64,000 nt of DNA from assembly GCA_027574665.1 (NCBI GenBank), contig CM050648.1, forward strand, positions 41,697,700-41,761,699, read 5' to 3'. Below the pieces are notes generated by a model, which worked only from the letters and a program-made list of their open reading frames with translations, had not been told where the DNA came from and ran no database searches. This document shows, piece by piece, positions 47,101 through 58,718 of this stretch. Made by a program: the position numbers and the translations under genes. This DNA is from Rhynochetos jubatus. Taxonomy: Eukaryota; Chordata; Aves; Eurypygiformes; Rhynochetidae. Position 1 is the stretch's first letter; every line of letters starts with the position of its first letter.

Positions 47101-50100
47101 CAGAAACATGCATTAGAGGACAGTGGGTTTATGGAGTCAATGCAGCAACACCTGTAGCAGTGCAGTCCTTGAGGCATGGCCCAGGAACACAATTCAGGAA
47201 GAGGAGCTCTGGAAGATGGACCCTGCAGAGCAGAGGTATATCATGGGCAGAGCTATGTGATGCCTCAGCTCTCCCACAGTTCCCACAGGGTCAGTGGGTG
47301 TACAGGGCACCGTAGCAGAAGAGCATTGACCCAGCCATGAAGGCACAGGTAGATTCATGGATTTGGATGATTAAAATATGGAGGAAATGATAAAAACACC
47401 TGGCGTGGTGGTAGCATGTAGCACTGAGGAGTAGGCAAGGGAACAGCTGGGAAATGTCAAGTCTACTGTCCTCTCGATTTCTGCGTTTCCACCCCAGATA
47501 CAAGCCAAAGTGCTGTGAGGATAAAGGTACTTCCTCCCACATTTTTTTTCCCCCAACATTTCTGTGTCAATCCAAATCGACTCCATTTCAATCCAAAAAG
47601 GAAACATAGACTGGAAGAAAAATGCTGAAGTCTTCCAGACCATTTTGGCACCACTAGGCTTACTAAAAAATGCAGAATCCTAGGAAAGCTGACTGGAAAG
47701 TGACCAGCTGTTGAACTCACGTGCTTTTGATCTCTGTCAGTGAGGTGGTCATAACAGCTCAAATACTCTGCCTCATTTGAGAAGGGTCCATTCATCCCAG
47801 TCTCTGCTTCGCAAAGACTGATCTTTGACATATCAAAACCATCAAAACCAAATGTCCATATTTAATGTTTTAATTATGGTTCAGCTATGAGAAGTATAGA
47901 TTCTTAAGCAATTTCCATTTTTTACTTGCTGCAGGGTATAACTGCATTGCTCATCACTTCCTTTAAAGTGATGTAAAGCCATTTTAAAACCCGAACTCAT
48001 GACACCAAGTTCTTATACCCACTGATATCACAATCTTTGTATTGAATGTTTTAACCGGTATATGTAAAAACTCGAAAAGGAGAGATCATCCAAGTGTCAA
48101 AGATCTCTACAATAACAAAAAAAACCAGGAGTTGTGGGGTTTTTCTATTTTCAGAACTCATTGTCATGATATTGATCCCCTGTTTAGAAATCATGTATCA
48201 TAATGCTGCCTTTAACTCAGAATTACACATAATAAGAAAAAAAAAAAAAAAGGAAAAGATTTTGGCATCTCTTATTTAAACAGATTTTTATGAGAAGAAC
48301 AGATATTTGAGTCAATTTCATCCTAAATTCACACATGAAGGACAAAGAAAGTAGCCAGAGAGCCAGAGGACATGAATGTGTAGGTGGCATATTTATTGCT
48401 TTAGAAGTCCCATAGAGAAATACGTGTGTAAGATCTGTATCTTGGCTGCAGGGGCACACCTCATATGAGCTATATGCTGCACATATACACAAAGTTTGAT
48501 GTGTCCCAGACTACTTATGCACCATATGCCAAGTCATCTCTGTGCCTCTCAGATCTACTCCACTTGCATGACACAGCTAATCTCGGCAATTCAATGCAGC
48601 GCGTCAGAGTTCTTACAGACCTGAAGGAAATCCATATTTCACGTGTGCGTTTCTTCCATATGTCTACACAGAACTACCACTATGGCCAGGATGCCAGGAA
48701 TCTGGAAATCCCAGACAAATGGCCAGAGTCCTCAAATTCTGGTAGAAGAAAATTTCTAGAAGAAAGAGGACATCTGGAGAAATTCAAGTAATGCAACCCT
48801 CAACACAAATCTTGATAGTCTATAGTGCTTATGCTATGCTGTAGTTCCCCACTATGATTTGAACTTTGGTTTTCATAAATCTGAAAGAACTTGGTTTTAC
48901 ATGTGTCAATATACCCAAAAAAGTAGCACCACATGGCCTGAATAATGGGGTTTTTGCAATGTTTGGTTTCTGGATAAAATTCAATGTCATGATAGAGGAA
49001 ATAGCTACAGTAATTTTGAAAATAATTTTTCATGTGACTTCTATGAATTTTTCTGTTTACTCTTTAAGAACAGGCTGCAGGATCCTCACACAATATTAGT
49101 GTATTTTATGATCAAAATTTCCCTGTTCTTCTACAGATAAAACTATGTTAATGCATTAAGAATATGGTGAGAGCAACTGTGACATTGTTAAAAGAAATAA
49201 ATGGTTTGTGGTGGGAAGGCATGGAAGGTTACATATTTAAATGGCAAGTTCCTTTTGTTGTATGAGGACATCATGTTCCTCTTGGTCTGGCCTGGTGAAA
49301 GAGAAAGCAAGGAAATTTCTTCTTATATTTAGTTAGACGCTGGTTTCTATGGAGACAAGTTTCTCCAGTCATTTTTATTTGCAGGCATTAGTAACATCGA
49401 CAATACAGAGCAGCAAGAGTTTAACCCTGGATTGAACCCCATATTGAGCACATTCTGTAGAGAGAAAAATGAATCTCTAAATTAAATACAAGAGCCATTA
49501 TACAACCTTGTTAACGTACAATCTTGTTAACTGGACTCTGGGAGTAGAGAGTAAAAAAACCTGAAGAGTCACGTACCTTCCTAGCCTGTCTCCTTTTTTT
49601 CCAACGTGCCTTGCACAGAGCCCTGAGCGGGCAGCACGATCTGCACTCTTTCTACCCCTGCACAGCTGGTCACATACATTGCCACACATCAGTTATCTAA
49701 CCTCTGGGTGCACTGGTACCCACAGGGAGGTCGGTGGTTCCCAAGCCTAAAGTAGTGACTGGACATGCCAGGAGAGCTGAGAGCAATGGAATAAGCTACC
49801 TTTTCGAGTGCAATTGAAGCAATTTGACATGAATATGAAGATCTATATAATTTTGTGAACTGAAGTGACCAAAAAGGAAAAAAAGAGCAGTTACTTTCAA
49901 GTAGCAGGCAGAGTCAAATTTAGGTCAGAAAGGGTTTTTTCAGACTTTTCTTTCTCCCCTCCTTACACATACTTTGATTTCCATTATATCATTTTTTACT
50001 GAACAAACAATTTACAGTGAACATTTACCTGTCATATGTGTCTCTTACATTGGTAATGGAATATGCAGATCACAGTATTAATTTTCTTGAGTTTCTTTTG

Positions 50101-51977
50101 CAGGGATTAGGGGGAGGGAGGAGCTGTTATTGTTCAACATGGAACTGCTCCACTGAGCAGTATTCAATAGCAATACTCAATACTTCCCAGTTGGATCATT
50201 TATATAAAATCTCAGTTCCATCTTTTATATATTTAATTACATAGAGAAATCAACCTTATAATGAATAGAATGTCCAAGGAGGCTGGCAGAGAGGTAAGTT
50301 TTGTAAACATTTTAAAACTCCTTCAGAATACACAAAGATTTCCCAAGACCTGATTCTCAGTATTACCTTTATATTCAGGAGGTACAATACTTTAAATTTA
50401 GCTCTCTCACACCAGCTACAATTTATACATCGACAAATCTGAAGAGCTAAGTAACAGAGGAAGGTTCTGTTCACTTTTGGCTGAACCTTTGAAACATAGA
50501 ACCAGATTCCACCCCTCTGTGACCCTTAAATGCACAGAATTATGTAGTGCAATACCCAGAATAATTGCCAGAGATGATAAAAGGCCCAAATGTCCTGATT
50601 TCGAACAGCACAGTAACTCACTTTATCTCACTTAATTTTCTCTGTCAGAGTGCTGGGAAAAGGGTGAGTATTTCTAGTCTCCTCTTGTGCCTAAGACTTC
50701 CTCTTTACCTGTAAAATATGCCAATTCTGAGACAAATACCTGTTACTGCAAATCATTGTCTGTGAGTGGCTTGTCAGTGGTATCTGGATTAACCAAAGTA
50801 CTCAAGTGTAAACTCTTGTCAGTAGGATGTTCAGAAAGCAGAAAAAAAATGTGCTAAGTGCACACAAGACATGTAAATTTGTTACTTTAAAAAGCCATGC
50901 TATCGAAGGAAGGACATTAAAGCATCTGCCTGCTTTAGCTGTGGCAGATAGTTCTGTTATTAAATAAGCAGGAATGCACTTTCTTTCTCCATTTTTCCAA
51001 GAACATGACATCTACATGGCAGCCTTAATCTAAAACACTGAAGTAGCAGGTAGAGAAATTTGATGTTCAGAGTTAAAAGGATTTTCTAAATATCAGGAAA
51101 ACACAGGCAAGGTCTCTGCCAAGCACACACCTTTGAAGTAGTAGAGGCTGGACACAGTTGATGCTTGCACAACCATGTGCTTTGAGAAGTCCTATAATTA
51201 TCAAATTAGCAAATGTGTGGAAGGTAAAGTGAAAGCTGGATTTCTGGTGTCCTCTGGTTGCATTGTCTGGTTCTCGTATAGCATGAACCCTCAAAGAAAC
51301 ACATCCAGCAGTCAGACACTCATTTATCTGGGAGAGAATTCTGATAAGCACTGTGTTTGCGCAGCAGCCCTTCCCTCGTCAGAGGCATTAAACACTTTTC
51401 TCTCCCTAGCTGTCAAAAGCATGTCTTTCTTTTACACAACAATCCACTTCCATGAAACCTGGGGTAGCTTCATATCCCTGAGGCTGCCACTGTCCTGCCA
51501 CATTTGACTGAAGCTGAGCAGCAGGTCCAGAAGTGAGGTTGAACAGTGGACTAGGAGATGAAAAGGCATCACATCATAAATTTCATGTCCTTAAGAAAAT
51601 GACTACTAAGTAATTAGAACAAAATCCTTTCCTTCGTAGCTTACCAGCCTGGAGCCCTCAGTTAGTGAGCATGATACAAGGACAATACATTTGAGGAGGT
51701 ATTTCATTCTGACCACTGCCTATATAGTTTCTGTTGATGTATGAGTTACTTATTTCCTCTTCTCCCTTCACACAGAACCTTTCCGACAGTTTACAGACCC
51801 TTTTGATCTAACCTACCCAGGTAACTTTATACCTGAATTACATCTAACTGCTCAAGGTTAGATTAAAAAAAAATTATTTCTGCAATTTTTAGATAACTAG
51901 GTAGATATTAAGATTTAATCTGAAAGTTAAAAGAGAGAGTGTCATCAAAATTTATTAACAAAAATATCAGAAATTAA
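47101..51977. other. Unique AT-rich DNA, no gene recognised
   Basis: Short open frames only (up to 122 codons at 47463-47831, minus). A 15-A run lies at 48238-48252. A near repeat of ACAAYCTTGTTAAC occurs at about 49502-49530. A short GC-richer patch lies at 49550-49750. None belongs to a family I can name. Confidence 0.55.
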
Positions 51978-52690
51978 TCATAGAATGGTTTGGGTTGGAA
52001 GGGACCTTAAAGATCATCTAGTTCCAACCCCCCTGCCATGGGCAGGGACACCCTCCACTAGACCAGGCTGCTCCAAGCCTCATCCAGCCTGGCCTTGAAC
52101 ACTTCCAGGGATGGGGCATCCACAGTTTCTCTGGGCAACCCCTTCCAGTGCCTCATCAGCCCCTCCAGGAAGAATTTCTTTCAGGTGTCCAATCTAAATC
52201 TCACTGCTTTCAATTTAAACCCATTATCCCTTCTCCTGTCACTACACGCCCTTGTAAAAAGCCCCCCCCAGCTTCCTTATAGGCCCCTTCAGGTACTGGG
52301 AGGTGCTATAAGGTCTCCCTGGAGCCTTCTCTTCTCCAGGCTGAACAAGCCCAACTCTCTCAGCCTGTCCCCATAGCAGAGGTGCTCCAGCCCTCTGAGC
52401 ATCTTCGTGGCCTCCTCAGGATTTGCCCCAACTGGACAATATCCTCCTTATGTTGGAGGCCCCAGATCTGGATGCAGCACTCCATGTGGGGTCTCAGGAG
52501 AGTGGAGTAGAAGGGGAAAATCCCCTCCCTCAATCTGCTGGCCACGCTTCTCCTGATACAGCCCAGGATACGGTTGGCTTTCTGGGCTGCCAGCGCACAC
52601 TGCCAGCTCATGTTCAGCTTCTCACCCACCATTACCCCAAAGTCCTTCTCCTCAGGGCTGCTCTCAGTCCATTCTTTTCCCAGCCTGTGA
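51978..52690 (-). mobile_element. CR1 LINE, 5'-truncated, minus strand (copy 6)
   Basis: TCATAGAATGGTTTGGGTTG, then GAAGGGACCTTAAAGATCATC at the left edge is the reverse complement of the avian CR1 3' end. The element reads leftward for about 710 bp and is 5'-truncated at about 52690, inside the coding segment for [15 protein letters not shown]. It closely matches copy 1 (7.9 kb), including the GGACACCTGAAAGAAATTC block with the same in-frame TGA (complement at 52181-52183). It has few other breaks, which suggests that it is comparatively young. Confidence 0.95.
52360..52690 (-). pseudogene. CR1 ORF2 C-terminal fragment (copy 6)
   Basis: The frame reads [20 protein letters not shown], then [20 protein letters not shown] and [40 protein letters not shown] and EDI, which follows the family sequence closely. 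After QLGQIL it leaves register, and the family residues continue in another frame, so there is an indel near 52420-52435 (where copy 1 has TTGGAGTGAGTCCAG). The open frame extends rightward to 52737 into non-CR1 flank. Confidence 0.82.
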
Positions 52691-55099
52691 GAGGGAGGCA
52701 AGGAGGTGAGTGCACTGTCAGCTTGGAGCATGAGCACCTGTAAAACAGAGAAGTAGAGAACTCAGTGTGGAAAAGACAAGGCTGAAACTGCAGTAGGACT
52801 GTGCAAAGGCTAAGGGAAGGCAACTGCCAGGTGACAGGCTGGTGAGCAGGAGAAGAAGGAGGAGGAGGAGGAAGGGGGGAGCTGATCTGCATCAAGCGTG
52901 TGCATAGGTGAAGCAAAAAGCAGCACTGTCCAAACATGAAGCAGCTAGGCAGGTTGCCTCAGAGGGACAAGTGAGAGGTTTGGGGTACCGGCTACATACA
53001 GGAAGGACTCCCATGGTCACCACATGCAAATTGCAGAGAAGCCCCACTGCAGGGTTGGCCACCCTGTGCAGAAGTGGTCAGAGCCCACAAAGGCAAGATG
53101 AAAAGATGGCAAGAACTAAAAATAGAGTTGGAGAAATAGCACAGCTGAGCTGGCAGTGATGAGCAATTTAATAGTGAGATGGTGGAGGATGAAAAAGACA
53201 CTCAAGAGGGATGAGAGACCTTGAGGAGGTGAAAATTCACTGAAAAAAAAGTGGAAGGGTGGGGAGGATGAAGAGCTGGGGGGAAAGAGAGTGAAATACA
53301 TTTAAGAATGCTCTTCATGGATCAAGGAATCACTTTCCTATTCAAGATGTCCAAAGAGCAGTGGAAACTGGCATTTTCATGGTAACGTATCTCTTTCTAT
53401 AGATTTATAAACTATCAGTTTTTCCACTTAGAAAAGTCTGTCTCTCAATATCAGTTGAAACCCTTTAAAAATCTACTGTAAAATGCAGCGCACCATCTAC
53501 AGGTGATTAAAAGAGGAGCAGAAAGCCTAGTGCCCAGGGAGGAAAGAAAACTACTCGGTCATGAAAGGAACCAGTCATCTTCCCTTTGGGCACAGCTAAA
53601 CAGCTCCACATTTCATAGTTAACAAACTGTTGGGCTGCTGAAGTGCATGCAGCTTCTCTTTGAAAACAACATATATGCAGCACGTTAGAGCTTTCCAAAA
53701 TGTGTGGCAAAGCAATTAGAAAGAAAATTGGCACATTATCGATTACAAACTTGGCAAGGTCTTATACAGTTACGTACAATGATTATACTGCTCCTTTTCT
53801 CCCCACTAATTTTCCACTTGAGTAATCAAGAAATCAGTTTGGATTAAAGACAGAGTGTGTTTGACAACTTTGTTACCCAGTTGTTGTGCTCTGAAATCCA
53901 AATGCATCTGCTCTGTCAGGGAAGCCTTTTCCTGATGCTCTTTCTAGGAAACTTGGGTGGCTTCTTGTGCCTGTCCCAGTGCTGGCCTCACAGGATACAC
54001 TGTGGTCAAGCGGATCGACATGACAGTAAGGTGTCTTTTTCTCTTTACTTGTCAAAATCGTGTTTCTTCCCACACTGTTAAAACAGAAAGGGCGAATAAA
54101 CAGTTTGCAAGCTGATTTCACTGTTGAAGGTTGTAAAGGATCATGCAATCTACAAACAGTATAGTAGTTACTGCCCTTTAACTGAGCTTTCTTGTTGCTG
54201 CTAATTGGTTCTTCTTGACACATACAACATAAACGGTTGTTATTATTAAGCAAATGAAAATATAAGCAGCATTTCCTCATCTCAGTGAGTGGGAAAAGAA
54301 TGCTGAATATATTTAGGAAACTTCAGTGAACTTCTACACAGTTGATACCATTAAAAATTTACTTCTGGACATGATGAGCACTACCAGAGTTGTTCTCAAA
54401 TGATAGTGCATAAGAATGTGGAGACATTTAATTATAACTCCTTAGGACTGCATGTCCAGGACTCTCAGCATTATGATGAGACCCTTTGCCCAGCAACCTA
54501 CAAGACACAGTTCTCTGGTAATTCAAGCATCTCTCAAATGAAAACCAGAACTATGTTCATGCTGATAAACTCATTATGTTTCACTAACCCAGAGGGACCT
54601 GCTATATGTGCTCACTGGCTATAAATTGAGGAAACAGGGACATCGACTTCTACCCAAAATGTAGAGCATAAGGCAAGATTTTGAGACAGCAAATGCAAAT
54701 TGCAGTGGATTTTTCAATAGTAGTTCATAAAACTCACCACCCCCAGAAAAAAATCTGAGCAGACACTATGTTTTTGTTACTGAAAGATAGAAAATATTTC
54801 TAGAAGCTGCTGAAGACCTGCAGTCCGTTATTACACCTGATTCCATGCTCACCAGCAGGAAACTCTTCAGAAGAAAACGCTGAATAATATGTGTTTGGAC
54901 ATAAAGGCAACGCAACATAAAGGTTTCACTAAGAATAACCCTAGGTCCACAGGCTTCGGCACTGACTCTGCAACGATCTGCAGCAGTGTAAAGCCCTGAG
55001 AACTATACTTTGCACCAACAGGGTCTCGGAGGGGTGGTACAACTGGACAGAAATGGGCAGTCTCCATTAGCACTTTTTTTTCTTCTGATGAGTGAATCT
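52691..55099. other. Unique DNA with a purine-rich segment, no gene recognised
   Basis: The left part (about 52740-53300) is rich in G and A on the plus strand, with an imperfect GGA tract at 52845-52880 (GGAGGAGGAGGAGGAAGGGG). The opposite-strand frames are low-complexity Ser/Pro/Phe strings caused by this bias. The remainder is AT-rich with no recognised gene, exon or repeat. Confidence 0.55.
52845..52880 (+). repeat. Imperfect GGA/GAA purine tract
   Basis: The tract is all purine from AGGAGAAGAAGG through AGGGGGGAG, apart from small variation in unit. It lies about 150 bp beyond the 5' truncation point of a CR1 copy. Confidence 0.75.
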
Positions 55100-55810
55100 G
55101 CTCAGTGACCCACCCTGGAGTGCCTTGGAGCACGAGCCAATTGTTCTCAGATGACCCTAACCAGAGAGGCCCCTCAGCAGTGCACCCAGCACTGCAGCCA
55201 CTCATGGGCGTGGGGGCACAGGAGCTGCGGAGGAGCTGGCCTGCAGCAAAACCCCTACTGTGCCTGGTGCAGCGCACCACCAGCAGCCTTGCTCTACTCT
55301 TGGTGCGCACTACAAGATAAACAGATGCAGCCGAAGACCCCCAATCCCTATATATCCAGTAGATGTGCCACGTCAAGGAGGAAGAGGATGGCCAAATGGT
55401 CAACTGCTCTCTGGTGTTTACAGCTTCACTCTTTATGAGACATTAAAAATAGACACATCAAGTGGAGAATATAGTGAATCAGCACAGAAATGTGGTGGGT
55501 TCACATGGCTGCTTTATCGCTGTTATTTGCTACTTTTACCCTGCTTTATTGCCCTTTACAGTCAGCAGAACATGCAGCATCCGCCACCTCAAGGAAAGAC
55601 ACCACCTGGAGAGCCACTGCATCCCCCCATCATGCCAGTGACAGCGATGAACAGTTCCCAGGCCAGTCTATGGAAGTGTTTGGACCGAGGCAGCGGAAAG
55701 TCCATCCCTACAGGTCTGTATCATGTCTCTCCCACTGCAGAACCTCCCTCAAAATAAACCTTCTCTTGCTTTCAGTTCTACAGACTGATGCTACAGCCAA
55801 GGGAGGCTTG
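55100..55810. other. GC-richer block with long overlapping frames and weak LTR-like traits
   Basis: Open frames of up to 178 codons (54867-55403, minus) and 165 codons (55260-55757, plus) overlap on opposite strands. Neither resembles a known protein. In the right half, TGTGGTGGGTT at 55491-55501 matches the opening bases of a common class of avian LTRs, and AATAAA lies at 55752-55757, about 260 bp on. However, the body does not match an LTR I can recall, and I found no target duplication. The alternatives are a decayed LTR, a 3' exon with a poly(A) signal, or unique DNA. Confidence 0.3.
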
Positions 55811-58440
55811 TAGTAGTTATTTATTCTCTCACAGCAATGTCCACACAGAGTTTGCTTACTCAAGCATTGTACAAGGGTCCTGCTCTGCCTTATAATGCTG
55901 CAGCTGTACCAGAATAGAGATAGAGCTTGCTTGCCCTTCGCGTGGGACAGCACAGCAGTGTTTGAAGAAGCCTGTGTTCTCTCTCAAATAACTAACAGCT
56001 TATTTAAGACAGAGTCCTTGATGGAGACAGCATCAACAGAGGATGTGAACCTGTGCTGGAATACAGAATTCTGCTGTGTTGGATTTTTTTCCAATTTTCT
56101 GATAGATGTTGTTACTAATGTCACCAGTGATATTATTGGAAGATGAAAGGAACCAGCAAAACAATCATGTATACAACAGGAAAAGGATGAATAACTTCCA
56201 CCTGACAGTAAAAACAATTCTTTAAAGTACGCAATAAGAAAAACAGGACTGAAGCAAAAAAAAATGCATTTCCTCAGGGGTGTTTAAACAGAACTGTGCT
56301 TCAGGTAGAGAAGCAATGGAGGTTTCAAGCACAGCTGTCAAAGTTTGAATGTCTGCTGTACCCCAGTGCCCCCCCTGCTTGCATTGTCCCATCATATCTG
56401 GATGCTGCAGGTTCACTTCAAATCAAGCTGTTTCAAAGTAGTCATGATTAGTTACTCACTGAAGTCTAAAAGCTTATCTTTAATGGATTTTGATTTTCTA
56501 ATATATTGTTTAACTATTGACATATCCTAACAAGGAATTTATTTTGATAAAAAAGACTTGTGTTTACTGGTAAAGACTCTAAGGAAGAAGACCAGTATAA
56601 TAAGAGGTCAGTTCTAGTCCTGAAATGACTTCGGCATTGCTTAACTTTCTCATACTTAATACTTTATAGACCCTTCAGAGGTAGTTAATGCAATTTTTTT
56701 TCTAAAAAACAAATCCTGGACATGAATGATTCATTTTTGTGATTTTATTTTTTAATACCACTAATGAATACGATTACTTGCAGTTTTCTCATATCGTAGA
56801 ACTATGTAATGGACCTGAAAAATTAACACAAACTAACACAGTCACAATTTCTTGCACATATTCATTTTGGCAACCATATGAGTTAACGATTAAGTTATTT
56901 CTTATGATATATTATCTTGAACAGGAGACCATAATTTTTGAGACTATATTTCTTCAGTCTTCACTAGAAGACAGATCTTAAATTTTTTCCTAAATCTATC
57001 ATTGGTCTTGGACCCAGATTTGAAAGATTATCAGGACATTTCCTATTTCTCATTTCTAACAATATTGCCCCATGAAATCATGCCAAAATATTTTTACTTC
57101 ATTTTGGCTAGCATTAGCTTATCAGAATTACTGTATTATTAATGCAATATTCAAGTTACTCTAGATTAAAATAACAACCCTTCTGAGAAGGACAATTTTA
57201 AAAGGTCTATCAGAAATCACAAATAATTCTGTTATTTATAGTAATTTTCCTTTTTATATTATGGGTAACTTGATTGCTTGCAATTGATTCTCAGATGTCA
57301 GTGATCATGAATGACCTTATAGACCTTCTAATCCTTTTCAAAAAATGTCAAGATGATCAGAATAGCATAATCAAAATTATTTTGAGACTGGGAGATAAAA
57401 ATTTATCAATGTATGTGATGAAGTTACAAAAGTGTTACTTGGAATTTCTGAGAAATCATTTTTAATGAGAAAACACTTCCCCTACCTCTAAAAAATGCCC
57501 TGTGTATTAAGTTTGGCTTTTTCACCTTCTAGAAAAAGCCAGTCAGTAGGAAGGCTTCCCCATACTTTTCTCCTTTTAAGATCTAGTACTGTGTTTTATA
57601 ACTTTTCCATTGTATCTCTTACTACCCATACATCAGAGGAAAAAACCAAAAAGTTATTCATATGTACAGTTTTAAGTGAATTGATCATTTCAGAAGCATA
57701 AAACATGCACCTAGGTTGCAACTTAACATTATACTGGAAACATAATGCAAACTCTGGGTTGGTATAAACATGTCTAAACATAGTTAAAGGGGAAACGGCA
57801 AGCAATCTTTTTTATACAGCACAAGCCCTTAGATGGTATTGTTGCATTTTATGGCTCCAATATTGCTGTTGGAATCCCATATGCAGTACTAAAAGAGGTT
57901 AGTTTTTTAAAATTTCTGATTTGGTTGTGCAAGAATATTGAATGAAACTGCTAAACAGAATAGCAAATATAGAGATGTTAATGGGCTTGTTACTCCAGCA
58001 TAGTTTTTATATGGCATTGCAATCTGTTGCTGTTAAATATCAGATCACTTTAGATAAATTTAAAACAAGGAGGGTCAGACAGCATCTGACAGGGGGGAAG
58101 ACAAAAGAAGAAAGTAAGAAGAAAGATGCCAGACAGAATACAAAGTTGAGCTGTTTACTTTTTTTCCCAATAAAAATTGATAGAAAATTGTTTCTTTGAC
58201 ATAAAAGATGTCAGTTGCTGAAGTTTAAAAAATAAATCACAAAATTTCAAATATTGTAGAGAAACAAGTTTCATCACCCCATTTATTATTATGGGGTTTA
58301 TGTGGGTTATACAAACTTAAGGGTTCAAGAAACATGTTTCGGTCTCCCAGGATCACATACTGAAGAAGGATTGTAGGATTAAGTATCTCTAATTCAAGAA
58401 TATGCTTTCTGGTAAGGAAGATAGCACACAAAGAAATGGT
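55811..58440. other. Unique AT-rich DNA, no gene recognised
   Basis: Short open frames only, none above about 85 codons. The segment 56500-57500 is very AT-rich. No interspersed repeat, exon or RNA gene is recognised. Confidence 0.55.
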
Positions 58441-58446
58441 GTGCAT
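58441..58446. repeat. Left target-site duplication of the solo LTR (GTGCAT)
   Basis: GTGCAT directly precedes the TG start of the LTR and recurs exactly at 58713-58718, directly after its terminal CA. A 6-bp duplication is the usual product of integration by alpharetroviruses and related class II elements. Confidence 0.85.
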
Positions 58447-58712
58447 TGTTGCCTTCGCAAGGCGTGGCGACCTGGTTCAGGAACGGCACGGCGACCCCCC
58501 CCGGGCCGCTCGGGCCATCTGCTCACAGACACCAATGTGGTGGACGGCAAATGGCGTTTATTGATGTGTAACACCGCGTTATATGGCTTAGGTTTGTCAC
58601 GTCACTTCCGTCTGTTTACATTGCAAACTACACGCTACTGGCTATCAGGGGAGGGTCCCTGTCTTTCCGTACAGCACGTAATCTTCCGGCCGCCAGATCC
58701 TAACTACCCACA
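58447..58712 (-). mobile_element. Solo LTR of a class II (alpharetrovirus-like) endogenous retrovirus
   Basis: The 266-bp unit starts with TG, ends with CA and is flanked by the perfect 6-bp duplication GTGCAT. On the minus strand it shows a U3 of about 130 bp, a TATA-like box (ATATAA, complement at 58579-58584) and, about 20 bp on, the poly(A) signal AATAAA (complement at 58557-58562), followed by a U5 of about 100 bp. The close TATA and poly(A) signals imply a very short R region, as in avian alpharetroviruses. U3 holds a CRE-like GTGACGTGAC (58596-58605) and two ETS-like CGGAAG sites. No internal genes flank it, so it is the product of LTR-LTR recombination. Many retained CpGs and the exact duplication suggest a recent insertion. 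The family name is inferred from layout. Confidence 0.85.
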
Positions 58713-58718
58713 GTGCAT
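58713..58718. repeat. Right target-site duplication of the solo LTR (GTGCAT)
   Basis: This is the exact copy of the 6 bases at 58441-58446. The identity of both copies supports a single integration with little later change. Confidence 0.85.

Noticed and set aside
52095-52376. 93-codon plus-strand open frame
   Set aside because: It is the antisense shadow of the minus-strand CR1 copy at 51978-52690.
53116-53301. Minus-strand Ser/Pro/Phe-rich frame
   Set aside because: It is low-complexity translation of a purine-rich plus strand and has no protein features.
55491-55810. Second LTR starting at TGTGGTGGG
   Set aside because: Only the first dozen bases and a poly(A) signal fit; there is no target duplication and the body does not match, so it was not listed as a mobile element.
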